64,000 nt of DNA. It comes from Tupaia tana. Taxonomy: Eukaryota; Chordata; Mammalia; Scandentia; Tupaiidae. The stretch's first letter is position 1. Every line of letters starts with the position of its first letter. This document shows positions 21,386 through 33,529 of this stretch, in pieces. Below the pieces are notes generated by a model, which was not told where the DNA came from, did no database searches, and saw only the letters and a list, made by a program, of their open reading frames with translations. The stretch spans positions 60,473,027 through 60,537,026 of the forward strand of contig JAKSZU010000008.1 in assembly GCA_026018925.1 (NCBI GenBank). Reading direction: 5' to 3'. A program made the position numbers and the translations under genes.

Positions 21386-22309
21386 AGTGAAACAACGCAT
21401 ACATATTTAGTTTTAGGCTCATTTATTTTTAGAATCAAAATACATGTTAAACCATATCTTTCGTCTTTGTAGCCCAAAATTCTTGAGTGTATCTTTCACA
21501 TTCTTTTATATGCTATATTGAAATGTTATTTTTCTGGTAGCAATTACTTAAGGATGTTTGCTTCATGATCATTCATTAAGCTGTTCACTTTTGATATGTG
21601 CACTTCACTACATGTATATTCTACTTCAACATAAATTTTACTTTAAAAGACATTGACAATATTTAATTAACATAGGCCCATTTATAGCTAGACCTTTGCA
21701 AAGCTCTGATTTTTATTCTAACTTAAGACTCCTAAAGAAAGACTCTCTGTCCTTGAATTGCAGAACCCTTGAAGCATTCTGATTAGTTTTTATTTCAACA
21801 TGTTTACTTTGCCTAGTACCTAAAACAACTTTGAACTTTCACTTTATAGACTCTTTTGGCTCTAATGCTCTGGTCATGTTTCTTCCCAGTTGGCATACTG
21901 GAATGAATAGGGTTAACACATCCATGAGGTACAGTAAACTCAGTGTCCAGGGACCACAGTGCCTTGAGGGGTTTATGAATGTTTAGACTGATGCTTTACT
22001 GTATTAACATATTTATAAAACATATCAGTTGCAAATTGTAAATATTTTTTACAGAGAAATGGATGTGCAAAGGCAAAAAAATATCTAGTGTCTACAAAAA
22101 TCATCATGTGGCACTGGGGATAAAATGAAGTAGAAAGATTAAGCCTAGTATCCTGGAGCACAATCTAGTCTTTCAGAGATAAAAATCTACTCCATATTCC
22201 ATAAATTAGATCACACACTAATCTAGCCTATGCAAATTGTCATATTAGTAAAATATAATGTTTAGATTTATATAATGTGAACTTCATATATGTGGAAATT
22301 TCACTAAAT
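21386..22309. other. Unassigned AT-rich sequence
   Basis: Nothing recognised apart from ordinary AT-rich DNA. Confidence 0.35.
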
Positions 22310-22820
22310 CCATATAATTTTATTTTATTTTATATATTTAATCACTGTACATCACTTTGCTTGTAAGCTGAATTTACTCAACATGAATACACAGCACACC
22401 AGTCCAGTAGAGAATATAAAACACATTATCATCACAAATAATAAGCCATTTCTGTGTCCCATAAATGTCTTGCCCCTCTATTTTCCTCCTTAATTTCTTT
22501 CCTTATATTCTTCCCCTTCTCCCACCCTCTTCCCATGTTGCCTCCAGAGTCTATAAGTATTTTTAATGTTTTTATGTTCTCTATCTCTCAGTTTCCACCA
22601 TAGAGTACAGACAGTCAGTATATGTTAAATGGAGACATACACAGTCTCTCTTTCATAGCCTGGCTTGCTTCACTTGGCAGTAAATCTTCCATATTTGTCC
22701 ACTTTTTATCAAATTTCAGGGTCTTGTTGTTTTTTTTATGTCTGAGTAGTATTCCATAGAGTGTATGTGCCACACTTTTTCAATCCATTCATCTGTTTGT
22801 GGACTTTTGGGTTGGATCTA
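22310..22820 (-). mobile_element. L1 3' end (antisense)
   Basis: Same L1 family as at 1-393: antisense AATAATAAGCCATTTCTGTG, CCACCATAGAGTACAGACAG, TAGTATTCCATAGAG. It is cut at 22820 by an old SINE. Plus-strand DNA after that SINE is not obviously L1. Confidence 0.8.
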
Positions 22821-23039
22821 TTTTTTTTTTTTAATTTGCCTCATCCATGAATGAGAGGAACAGAGAGGGATGGCACCCTCAACAGGGTCATGGCACTGCA
22901 ATCCTCTCCCAACCTTCAGCCAACCCTGAATCATAGGCAAGCTTCTGCCCGGTATACTCAGGGAGGTCTCTGGACTTGAACCATGTAGGATTGCCTTTCA
23001 GAATGTCATGTTTTACTTTTGTGCCACTGTCCGGTCCCC
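22821..23039 (-). mobile_element. Old SINE (antisense) at the L1 edge
   Basis: T-run, GAGAGGAACAGAGAGGGATGG, ending TGCCACTGTCCGGTCCCC (decayed head). Old class. Confidence 0.6.
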
Positions 23040-24436
23040 AGTGAATTCATTTTTTAAGTTGTAGTTATGATTGATCTCTCTCTCTCTTCGCTTCACCCCC
23101 ACCCTGTCTCTTACCTTATCCTACCCTCACTGGATGAAAAGTAGGGTAAATCTATGTTATAATAGTCTAAGATCAATAAACGGAAATAAAGGACAGAAAC
23201 AGGATTCGATAGGCTGTCAAAGGAAGCTTTTCATCACAAACTTAATCAAAATATTTTTCATTGGATATTCACTCAACCTCATTCAAAAATATTATTATTT
23301 ATAATGCTTTCCGTATGCCATGGACAGTAGTTAAGTCTGTATAAATGAGAGAGAATTGTTCAACATGTGGTTTATTTCTTTCTCTTACAGCCATCTAAAA
23401 GTAGGGCCCAATCAAAAGTCCTAGGAGACTTCACTCAATTCAAGATAAAGAGCTATTTTGAAAAGATACAGTTACTCAGCAACTAGCAAATTAATAAGGC
23501 ATTCCATAGATGAAGAAAGATTTACTTGCTATGGACAATTTTTAATAGCTTAAACTAATCATAAACTACTTTAAGCAAGTAGACAGTGCATGAGTGCATT
23601 AGAGAATTGGGTATCTGATTGGTTAACATTGCTATAAGGATTTGGAACAAAATAGATGAAGAAAAAAATCTAGGACATGATGCTATAATAAAATAGGCTT
23701 CAATAAGTGTGACTGATACTGCTTAATATACAATTACTGCAGAGATTTTTTTAATTGAATTATATAATTATAGAATAATGAATTTATTTTTCAAATACTG
23801 CAGACATTCTATTCTCGCTCTTAAATGCAGGGTGTGCATTTTAACCTTATCTTAATTTGGACCCCAACATTTATAATTGTGCACAAGTATTTTAGATATT
23901 TGTGAATAATTTGTCCAAACTAGTCATTATTTCCAAATCTAGAAGTTCATAGGAGTTATAATCCCACCAGACCAAACACTGAAATATCCATCAATTTCTA
24001 TATCTACCCCACAATGACTGTTTACTTTCCCTGAGATCATTTTAATAATCATAAAATTTTATTGGTGCTTGCAATGCTGACCAACCTTCTGGCTCCCAAA
24101 GCATCTTCTGAATTTGGATGCATATTTTTGCCTAGTGGGACCAGTTTGAATTCTGTGAATCAAATTTTAATTAAAATAAATTAGCTTCACTGTAGGCTTT
24201 CTGATGTTTTCAGTTTCATAGTTTTAATTATTCATTTTAAATAAAGAGCTGAGTTAAAGAAAAACTTAAGGAAAGAGTATAGATATTTTTCTTGAAGGAA
24301 ACAGAAATATAAAGAGCAGCAAGAAGTCAGAGGTAGGCAAAAGATGTCTCATTAATTTCATTCTAGATAAACAAGTGTCATGTTAAACTAGATCTAGAAG
24401 TTGGTGCCTCATTCTCTTTTAAAATCTGAGAACAAA
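23040..24436. other. Unassigned sequence
   Basis: A CT-rich patch at 23072-23125, otherwise AT-rich DNA without recognised features. Confidence 0.35.
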
Positions 24437-24677
24437 GGCCAGCAAGTGCAGGGTGGTTAAGGTACTGGTCTCCCACACCACCAACCTTGGTTTGAGTCCC
24501 GGACCTGGCAGCTTGAAAATCATGTGCATGCATGTCCAAAATCCCAGGAGGAGAATGGAGGAAAAGGAGTTGCAGCATGGCCATCCCCCTCCCCTCACCC
24601 CCCAGAGGATGATTTCTTACTTTCCTTCTCTGTGTGTCTCTCTGGCAAATGCACATGTCCTATAGGAAAAAAAAAAA
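24437..24677 (+). mobile_element. tRNA-SINE, intermediate age
   Basis: GGCCAGCAAGTGCAGGGTGGTTAAGG head, whose A box TGCAGGGTGGTTAAG is closer to a real tRNA than the young family's. The palindrome region is widened by C/T-rich sequence, and the tail is poly-A. Confidence 0.85.
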
Positions 24678-26059
24678 GTACGTTTTTCACCTTTATTTAA
24701 AAAGCAGCATTTAATAATGTATTCCAAGGTGCAGGAAGAAAAAGAGACTGATTTAGTATCAAGGGAGATATTCTAGAGGCCAGCGTTGGAGGTATGATTA
24801 TACAGATAGTTCACAGCAAGATTCAATGGTCCCTGCTTCATGCTAGCCTCATCAACGTGGAACTGCATCAAGCTAAATGACAATAAATTGTACCACAGTC
24901 TGAGAAGAAAATGTGGAATTGTGGGGAAGTGAAACAAATCTAGGAAAGAGAAATAAGTCTTTATAAGACTAAATGGGTTGAGATAGAGATACAAGTCCTA
25001 AGAGATGGGGTTTGCTTTCTAGGAGTTACAGGAGAAACAGCCTTGGGAGGTATCCAGTGCCCACTCCAAAGACCCAGGTTTCCTGGTGAACTGAGCAAAA
25101 TCTGAAAACAAGGGAGCCACTTCAGATTCCAAAATGTCCCTCCTTACTTCAATAAAGCACACAAATCTGCACCTGGTCTGGGTTGGAAATGTGCTTTCTG
25201 AGCCAGAATTAACACTTTGCATTCTATATGTTCCCAGACTTCATGTGTGTATTTAACCAGTAAAGAGTGGAGCAGTTAAATAGTTGGCCACACCAGTACT
25301 CCCTTCCAATTTTAAAGAGTAATGCTAAGGAAAACTAATCTATCCCACTTATTCTAATCAGTCTAAAGGAAAGGATAAATAGCCCAATTTTCTTCTTTCT
25401 ACATACAATGTCAAGTCTTTCTGAAAGTGTCAGTCTGATGCTAGATTCCAGATATTTTTAGGGAAATATAAAAATTTCAGGGAATTTAAGATACAAGTTC
25501 AAGGATGTATTAATTCTATGAAAATTAAAACGACTTCTTGAACCAGCAAAGGACCTGGAGAAGCGATGGTTTGGAGTTAAAGAGTTGTGATGTTGTTGTT
25601 GTTGTTTTTGTTAGATACAGAGGAGTAAAGCTATTCCCTGGGGTGGATTCACCTCTCCTTTATTGTGTATTTAGAGTAACACTGCAGATGGAAGGAACTT
25701 TGGCTTGCATGTATGGTGCAGATCCCAAGCAGAGTAATAATCAGACATGAACAGACTTCTGGAGCTCCCCCACCCCACCACAGTTGACAAATATCAAACC
25801 AGACCAGAACCCACCCAGAGTGATGGAATCACAACTAGGATTTGAGAGTAAGAGGAACTCGGTAATCCATCCAACTGACTTGCCCTTTAAATTACCAATT
25901 TGTTTAGTATGAAGATGAATAGGTCCTGCAGAGTCACTGTAGATGCTGGAAGCTAAATGAGCTTGTGCCACCTACCTCTGTCCTGGGTCTGGCTTGTTTC
26001 TGATGTTAGAATGCTACTTCAAGTTATTTGTTGAGTAAGATAACTGATCAGGAAAATGC
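24678..26059. other. Unassigned sequence
   Basis: No gene or repeat recognised. A (GTT)n patch lies near 25590-25610. Confidence 0.35.
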
Positions 26060-26850
26060 ATTCTTTATTTTTCTGTTTCAATTTTGAGTGGGCAATTTAC
26101 TCATGAATTTCAAAATTTAAAGCAAATAAAAGGCCATGTCATAAAAATTCTCCCTTTTATCCTTGTCCCCAAGCCACTTTCCTTCAAGTCTACTGAAATG
26201 ATCAGTTTCTCACCTATTCTCTCAGAGTTGTGATGTACTTATATAAGCAAGTATCTTTAGTCCCACCTCTTTTTGCATGAACAATCATGTATTACATGCA
26301 TTTTCTACACTTTACTTTTATAATAAATGTATCTTGAAAATGATTCCAATCTGTACATAAAAATCCTTCCCATTCATTTTAAATGACTGTATATTATTCT
26401 ATCATATAGATACTATTCTATATTTAATTTCTCTCATACTGAAGGACAGTTAAATGGCTTCCAGTTTTTTGCTGTTATAATTAAACACTACAATGAATGT
26501 TCTTCTGTACATGTTATTTTATACTGTTTAAGTACCTATGTAAAATAACTTTCTAAAAAGTGAAATGTAAGTTTATAGTATAAATACACTTAAAAGTTTG
26601 ATAACAATTGCTAAATTAAAATCCATAAAAGTTATAACAATTTACTCTCCTTCCATCATCAACATCATTTTATTAAATATTTTGATATTGCTAGCCCCAT
26701 CATAGTAAAAGAAAGTACTCAGATTGGTTATAATTTGCATCTCTCTGATGGGTAAGGCTATCATTTCATATGCATAACAATACTTTTATGTCCATTGCAG
26801 GGACATATTATGCTATCCAGATTTTAAAAATAAATTTACGTATGACTCCT
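26060..26850 (-). mobile_element. Old L1M 3' end (antisense)
   Basis: Antisense text typical of an old L1 3' end: TGGCTTCCAGTTTTTTGCTG, CTACAATGAATGTTCTTCTG, GGTTATAATTTGCATCTCTC. Heavily diverged, no open frame. Confidence 0.7.
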
Positions 26851-26929
26851 ATTCAGATTGTGGGGTCATTTTTGTGGACAATGCAGTGAAGTAGGTTCAA
26901 CCATTTGTTGTGCATAATGATCAAATATA

Positions 26930-26996
26930 ATAAATACACAATATAATAAATATGTAACATATATATAATATATATAATAAATATATATATCCTGCC
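26930..26996. repeat. AT-rich simple repeat (ATATATAATA type)
   Basis: Irregular TATA/AATA repeats. Confidence 0.7.
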
Positions 26997-27738
26997 TTTA
27001 TGAGGCTATGTTCATCATCACGTGCTTCTTAGCAGATAGGATTAAGGGGTAGGAAAAAGTGAAGTGAAGGAAATAAATGTGATCAATAAAGCAGGCTACC
27101 CACACACTCTAGGTATGTTTTTTGCCATGACCACAATAAAGGTACCATAATAACAGACTTGAACATTTCCTTACTGAAGCCCTCATGGAGAAAATAAGAG
27201 TGAAACCTACTTATTGACTGTTTATTTAAAGAAATGATTCATGGAAATAGTTAAAATTTGGAAAATAATAATTAAACAAATGAAATTTTCCATTGCTTAA
27301 GCTAGGTCAAGACTCATGAACTTATAATTTACCAAAATATTAAGTAAAAATTAAAATTTCCTTTAGTTATATAGACTGCAAACTGTGGGCTAATTATGTA
27401 AAAAGAAGAAGCAATGCATGAGAGTCCAATAAAAATATTTTTAGACCCCAAATGATTTGAATATTAAGAAATTTTACTTGATAAAACTTTTATTTTTAGT
27501 ATAGGTTACCAATCTTGCTTTTTATAGTGATATTCTACTCTTGATCATGGCTTTAATTATGGTTAATTTATCCAAATTTCTTTGGTTATAAGTATTTACA
27601 GGACATGGGAAACAAAGCCATCTCTCTTTAAAGCATATCTGGAAACACATAAAAAGCATATAAGGATTTATGAACAAACTAAGAAAACTCAGTCCCCTTA
27701 CCAGAAACCAAGTATGGGTTTTAATATTCATTACATCT
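26997..27738. other. Unassigned sequence
   Basis: Nothing recognised. Confidence 0.3.
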
Positions 27739-27892
27739 GGGGCCTGCAGGTGGCATAGTGTTTGAATGTGCTGGACTCCCACATGGCCAACTGTGGTTTG
27801 AGTCTCAGACCTGGAGGCTTGTTTTCTCACTTTCCTTCTCTCTCTCTCTCTCTCTCCCACTCTCTGGTCAAATTAAAAAATAAGTAAATAAA
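27739..27892 (+). mobile_element. Short-form tRNA-SINE
   Basis: Head GGGGCCTGCAGGTGGCATAG with B box GGTTTGAGTCTC, then directly GGCTTGTTTTCTCACTTTCC, a CT run and TCTGGTCAAATTAAAAAATAAG. The whole GTG/CAC and AGAGGAGAATGG middle is absent. The same structure recurs at 33361, 40524, 41931 and 51950. Confidence 0.85.
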
Positions 27893-27910
27893 TGAGGTTA
27901 AATAGAACCT

Positions 27911-28175
27911 TTTTTTTTAGAGGTTTTTTTTTTTGCTATAGGGCACATGCGTTGGCCAGACAGACAGAGAGAGACAGAGAGATAGAAAGCGAGAAATCAC
28001 CCCCCCAGGGGGGATGGCCACGCCACAATCCCTTCTCTTCTGTTCTCCTCTCAGGATCTTGGGCACACACGCACACGTGCCCGGAGTGAGTTTTAAGCCA
28101 CCGGGTCCAGGATGCGAACTGCGGTCGACTACGTGGGAGTCCAGTGACATAGCCATTACACTAACTGCTGGTCCC
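27911..28175 (-). mobile_element. tRNA-derived SINE, young form (antisense), GTTCGCA/GTTCGCG type
   Basis: Complete antisense copy ending CTAACTGCTGGTCCC. TSD AATAGAACCTTTTTT at 27901-27915 and 28176-28190 (its T-run merges with the SINE tail). Confidence 0.93.
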
Positions 28176-28190
28176 AATAGAACCTTTTTT

Positions 28191-28528
28191 AAAAAATATT
28201 AATTACATCTAATCATTAGACAGCATATGTAGGTGGATACTATGCTTTACAGAAGTGATAAGACTATTCTATCATAGTTACTGTGTAAACAAGTCTATGG
28301 AGAAAAAAAATGTTAATAATTGGTATGACCAGAAACTAAATCAACTTTGGGGAGCCTGACATAAAGATGAGGATTTAAAACACGTAAGATGTCACCTAAA
28401 AATGCCTGACTATAAATCAAATGTTAGTGGGCATAATATAACATTCACCTGAGTAGTGGTGATCTTCCCAAAATTTTATTTTCAAAAATCTCAAGTAAGG
28501 AAAATAATCTGTCTAATATTCAAATATT
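28191..28528. other. Unassigned spacer
   Basis: Nothing recognised. Confidence 0.3.
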
Positions 28529-28536
28529 ATTAAAAT

Positions 28537-28916
28537 CAGCAGTGCCCAACCTCCTGGCACCAAGACAGGCCTCATGGAATACAATCCCTCCATAGTAGGG
28601 GGGTGTTCCTGGGATAACCCAAGTGTACCAAATCTTCCATGCACCCCATTTTCACCCCTACCACATTGTCATATACAATGAAACAATCACACAACAACAG
28701 GGTTTGCAGGGTTTGAGCTCCTATGAGAACCCAGTACCATTGCTGATCCAATAGAGGTAGAGCCCAGATGGCAATGCCAGCCATGGGGAGTGGCTACAAA
28801 CACAGGAAGCTTCGATGGCTTCACTACCTCCCACTTCCTACTGCACAGCAGGGGAAAGAGGGGGCATCAGGCCATGGACCAGCACTGATTCACGGCCTTG
28901 GGGTTAGAGACCCCTG
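28537..28916 (-). mobile_element. MER1-type nonautonomous hAT (Charlie) transposon
   Basis: Matches the MER1 layout: CAGTGCCCAACCTCCTGGCA start, CACATTGTCATATACAATGA, GAGCTCCTATGAGAACC, GGGGAGTGGCTACAAACACAG, and TTGGGGTTAGAGACCCCTG end. An 8 bp TSD, ATTAAAAT (28529-28536) against ATTAAAGT (28917-28924), fits hAT insertion. It has no transposase. Strand is given relative to the usual consensus and is uncertain. Confidence 0.85.
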
Positions 28917-28934
28917 ATTAAAGTAACAAACGGT

Positions 28935-29182
28935 GGACCAGCAGGTGGTGTGGAGGTTAAGGTGCTGGATCCCACACAGCCAGCTTCACTGATGATGTCC
29001 TGACCCAGCATCGTGAGAATCATGCCAGGCATGTGTGCATGCATGTCCATAATTCTAAGAGCACAGTGGAAGAGAAGGGTTTGAAGGATGGCCATCTACC
29101 CTGGGAGTGATTTCTCACTTTCCCTCTCTTTCTCTCCTCTATCACTCTCTGGTGAGTGCACATGCCCTATAGTAAAGAAAAC
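28935..29182 (+). mobile_element. tRNA-SINE, intermediate age
   Basis: Head GGACCAGCAGGTGGTGTGGAGGTTAAGG, CCCTGGGAGTGATTTCTCAC, tail CCCTATAGTAAAG. Begins 10 bp after the TSD of the MER1-type element. Confidence 0.85.
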
Positions 29183-29759
29183 AAGACACATAAACGAACA
29201 AATAACAAATTGCAAATGCATAGGGATCACAAGAATCAGATCCTGAAGTGTAGGCAGCATAAGGTGGAACTGCTTGAAGAAATCTTTATGGATCCTAAAT
29301 TATATATCCTAAATTATATTGATCATAAAATTTGTTTACCTGGATTTCACTGGAGCCATCTACTCTTTTAAAATCCCATGATATATAGGTCAAACTTAAA
29401 TAGACACTGCCAACTACTAGAACATGTAAGAACTATTCAGCTTAGCTTTAGGGACAGCTTTCATGAGGTTATGGAAGTCAATGAGCAACGTTGTAGTGTC
29501 ATTTGGAAATTGTGAGTCAGTTCACATTTAATTATAGGTCAGACTTTGTTCATGTTCAAGAAACGGAGGTTGTTAATTGGTTAGAAAGAGCTTGCAAAAG
29601 AATGAAACTTGATTTAATGGACTTGTAGAAGTACAAAGCAATGTTTCACAATAAATCATGTACTTTGCAGGCTCATATATAAAGAAGAATTGATAATGAA
29701 TATACAGTTAATAAGACATTGCCAAGGATGATTGAGATTTTAGTGTTGGAACATGACTT
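29183..29759. other. Unassigned sequence
   Basis: Nothing recognised. Confidence 0.3.
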
Positions 29760-30320
29760 TTGTTTTTATTAAAATGTAACATGTCTGCCGAAAAGTGTAC
29801 ACACACTTTAATGAATTATTACAAATGAAATGCATCTGTGTAATTACCACTTAGGTTAAAAAATAAAACATGAGGGCCAGCAGGGGGTATGGTGATTAAG
29901 ATGTTGGACTCCCACATGACAGACTGTGGTTCAATTCCCAGACCTGAAAATCATGCTGGATGCATGTGTGTGCATGCCCAAAATCCCAAGAGGAAGATGG
30001 AGATAAAGGGATTGTGGTGTGGCCATCCCCCTAGGTGGTGATTTCTTACTTTCACTGTCTCTCCCTGTCTCTCTGGTGAATGTATGTGCCCTATGGCAAA
30101 AACCTAAGGAAAAAAAAAAAGGCCTTGAAGGCCACCTCATGACCCCTCCAAATTTCTAGGCTTTTCTTCTTCTATAAAGACAATCTGGCTTCTAACAGTG
30201 TAGGTTAGGTTTGAACTTATAAATGGTATTATACACCTGTAATTTTTTTGTATCTGGTTTCTTTTGTTCAATAAATATAATGTTTGTGAATTTCTTCCAT
30301 GTTCTCATGTTTTTTAAATT
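29760..30320 (-). mobile_element. Old L1M 3' end (antisense), split by a SINE
   Basis: AAAAGTGTACACACACTTTAAT, CTGTGTAATTACCACTTAGG, then past the SINE GCCACCTCATGACCCC, TGGCTTCTAACAGTGTAGG and TCTTCCATGTTCTCATG follow the order known from L1MC/L1MD-type 3' ends. Confidence 0.75.
29875..30120 (+). mobile_element. tRNA-SINE, intermediate, nested in L1M
   Basis: GGGCCAGCAGGGGGTATGG head, CCCAAGAGGAAGATGG, CCCTATGGCAAAAACC tail with poly-A. The middle around the B box is shortened. Confidence 0.85.
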
Positions 30321-30568
30321 TATTTCTTTTTAAGGTGCAAATTGCTCAATATTATCTCAAATATATATAAATAAATGAGATCTACTGAGAGTGGTACAAT
30401 AGCCACTTGTGAGCCTCAGGAGTGCAACTTCATTTTTGTTCTTCCAAATAAGCAACTGTCCCACTTACCTCAGTGAGTTCTCCTAATCCTCTGGTTCATA
30501 TTCCAAAATCATGATTACTCAGCATAGAGGAAAATACCTGGGTATGCTGTGTATTTTGTATCCAACTA

Positions 30569-30975
30569 CAGTTGACCCTTGAACAATGCTAGGGTTAGGA
30601 GTTCTGATCCTTCACAGTAGAAAATGCATGAATAGCTTTTGACTCCTCCAAAACATAAACACTCATATCCTACTATTGACTGGAAGCCTTACCAATAACA
30701 TGGTTAATAAATGTGTATTTTATATGTTTTATGTATTACGTACTATATTTGAGAAAGAGAGAGAAAGCAAACCACCACGTCCAGGACTTGAAACGCAGTC
30801 GGCCATATGGGAGTGTCCAGCGCCTTATACACCATGCCACCTGCTGGTCCCCAAGAACAGAAATATTATTAAGAAAATCATAAGGAAGAAAAATACATTT
30901 GCAGTACTTTTGAAAATACTTGCATATAACTGGAGACAGCTGCATTTCAAACCCAGATTGGTTAAGGGTCAACTG
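30569..30975. mobile_element. Tigger-type DNA transposon, split by a short SINE
   Basis: Terminal inverted repeats CAGTTGACCCTTGAACAA (left) and GGTTAAGGGTCAACTG (right), each next to a TA dinucleotide, the target of pogo/Tigger elements. The body has no transposase frame, so it is nonautonomous, perhaps Tigger3/4-related (from memory). A short SINE sits at 30750-30852. Confidence 0.85.
30750..30852 (-). mobile_element. Short-form tRNA-SINE nested in Tigger (antisense)
   Basis: Antisense GAGAAAGAGAGAGAAAGC, CCAGGACTTGAAACGCAGTC (B box) and end CACCTGCTGGTCCCC. Lacks the usual middle and most of the tail. Confidence 0.75.
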
Positions 30976-31089
30976 TATTTTACCTGTAGAAAAGACACCA
31001 ATTCTAGCAACTGATCAAGAATTTACTTAAAGTATCTAATATTAAAATCATCACCCTTCAAAGACCACACTGTTAAGATTTTAACTTTT

Positions 31090-31366
31090 GGGGACCAGCA
31101 GTTGGAATAATAGCTATGTTGCTGGACTCCCATGTGTCTACTGCAGTTCGAGTTCCAGACCCACTGGCTTAAACTTATGCCAGGCATGTGTGCATGCATG
31201 CCCAAGATCCTGAGAAGAGATGGAAGAGAAGGGATTGTGGCATGGCCATCCTCCCTGAGGAGATGATTTTTCACTTTCTGTCTCTCTGTCTTTCTGGCAA
31301 GCTCATGCATCCTATAGCAAAAATCTCTCTGTGAAAAAAAAAAAAAGTAAAAATAAATAAACAAAT
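31090..31366 (+). mobile_element. tRNA-derived SINE, young form
   Basis: GGGGACCAGCAGTTGGAATAATAGC head, GTTCGAGTTCC B box, A-rich tail with GTAAAAATAAATAAAC. TSD ATTTTAACTTTT at 31078-31089 and 31367-31378. Confidence 0.92.
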
Positions 31367-31517
31367 ATTTTAACTTTTAAAGCTAAAGAAAAATGGTTCT
31401 TTTCAGAATAAGGGAATAGTGTTTGGAAGAAACTTCTGATAGCTACGAATATCAAAACTCAATGGGCTGAGGAAAGAGAACTACTTCAGTTAGTAAATCA
31501 TCTTAATCTGTAGGAGA

Positions 31518-31636
31518 GGACTTCAAAAAGTTCATGGAAAAATGCATATTATATAAAAATATGCATGGATTTTTAAAATCTTTGCATTAATTCAACACAT
31601 ACTTTAATTCCATTTTCCACAAACTTTTTGAAGTCC
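31518..31636. mobile_element. Short palindromic DNA transposon (MITE, mariner-like?)
   Basis: A 119 bp element with inverted ends: GGACTTCAAAAAGTTCATGG at the left, CCACAAACTTTTTGAAGTCC at the right, about 22 of 24 positions pairing. No coding capacity. I recall similar CTTCAAAAAGTTCATGGAA ends in other mammals and would guess a Tc1/mariner MITE. The family name is not secure. Confidence 0.7.
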
Positions 31637-33360
31637 CTGCATATCTTGTTAATATAAAATGGAAAAGTCATAAACGAGGATGTTAGATAAGCAAACAATG
31701 AAATAAATATAGTAGGCTAATAAACATATTAGTAGCCAATTTAAAACTTGTGAATAGACGACCCTCAGCTACAAAGGAATATGCACTCCTTCCTAGCAAC
31801 TTGCCTTGCTGTGATTGGGCTGGGTGACTATTTTTAGTTGTCTTCTGTCGCTGAGCCAGATGAATGCCACCCCTTCTTTCATTTTGTTTTGGATAATGGC
31901 CAAATAGCAGGATCCACTATTCCTTAAATAGCATAGCTCTCATCTGTTCACAATCAATAGGAAAAAATTTAGCTGTGGAATATGCCATGTTCTCTTGGGC
32001 ACTCCTGCTTCTTGAGACTAAGAGAGCTTTGAGTTACTTGTCACATGACTTTTGCCTCCGTCTTTGAACATATGCAATGGTAAGATGTCAATAAGAGGGT
32101 ACAATCCAGCCAAACTTAACCCAGGTTTCTCCGAGAAAATCATTCATATCATTCAGAACACGGGAAAGTAACAAAAGAAAAGGATTTTATTTAGTCTTTT
32201 TATCTTGGCTGATACCCTATGAATTTTTGCATGCTATCTTCTCTTTACTAAAGAAAAAAAGAAAACTACCTGTCAGGACTTCAAGTGAGAAGGTAAAAAT
32301 GGTCAGAGTGTCACGTGGTCAGTTTCAGTAGGTTATGGTAGGGTAGCAAACAACGCCAAGATATCAGTGACTTGCAATACTAAAGTTTATTTCTTGTTCA
32401 GATTATATGTTGCCTAGAGGTCAGCTGCTGTCTCTCCTTCGCTATTTAAGTTCCAGGCTAAAGTAGAAGTCTGATTCGGGCTTCATGTCATGGCATGAAA
32501 GGATACAAGAAGACTAAATTGGTATGATAAATATTATTTAAAATTTCATATATAACCAAACCAGAAAAGCACATAAAAGTAAGAGTAGTTGTGTTTACTA
32601 CTGATATGTTCAATCATAATATGCTTAATTAATCATATTATCCTCCTAAGTGACATTTTGAAAACATCGAATCAAGTAATGTGTAGTTCCCAGGTATACT
32701 GACTTATTTGGGTTTTGTATATTTTATAAAATCCAAAAAAAGTTTTTCTTGGTGGTAATACAATTAACCAATAAATAAGTTGGAGTAATATGAGCTGTGA
32801 TAATAAATTGTTATAAAAGCTTATATTAGCTCAGATACAATAGAAATTCATCTATTGCCCACAGAACAGCCTAACTCATGAGTTCTGGCTGGTGGGCTGA
32901 TCTCTGCATGTCATCCTTCAGGGATCAGACAGATGACCACACTGCAATAGGCGACAATTTAAAGAGTGCTTTGGGGGTTGCCATTTCAGTTAGCCATAAA
33001 AGAAAAAACAATGGGGGACACAGAAGCCTTAGTTACCCACAGGGCCATCCCTCAGTTCTACTCTCACTGTAGCTGGCTGATATTTAGGCATTTAGCCATA
33101 TCAAATTGCAAAAGAGGTCATGCTATGTAGATTCTCCTTTGCTCAGGAAGAAAAGAAAAATGAGTTTTTTTGAAGATGGAGCTCTTTCATTCCAAACCAA
33201 AAGTTTGTTCAGGTAAAGAAAAAGGTTCTGTTACACAGTTTCTTGATACTTGGGTGTAAAGCAGTAACTTCTGCGCCGAATTGCAATAAGAGCTAGCACA
33301 TACAGAGAACCTACTCCCTTTCAGAAATTGTTTAATGTAATTGTTTCTTCTTGGAAGCAA
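31637..33360. other. Unassigned sequence with possible ancient repeat
   Basis: 32330-32480 (GTAGCAAACAACGCCAAG then AAAGTTTATTTCTTGTTC) resembles an old interspersed repeat I know by sight but cannot name. No gene seen, and the frame at 32878-33072 is not familiar. Confidence 0.4.
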
Positions 33361-33503
33361 GGTCAGCAGGTTGCACGGTGGTTAAGGCCCTGGAGTGCCA
33401 CATGGTAGACCACAGTTTGAGTTCTGGGCCTGAGGGCTTACTTTCTCACTTTCCGCCTCTCTCTCTCTGTCATGTGCACATGCCCTATAGCAAATTAAAA
33501 AAA
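33361..33503 (+). mobile_element. Short-form tRNA-SINE
   Basis: GGTCAGCAGGTTGCACGGTGG head, B box GTTTGAGTTCTGG, directly GGCTTACTTTCTCACTTTCC, ending GCCCTATAGCAAATTAAAA, so the tail combines long-form CCCTATAGCAAA with short-form AAATTAAA. Confidence 0.85.
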
Positions 33504-33529
33504 TATAGTAATAATGATGGTAATAATTC

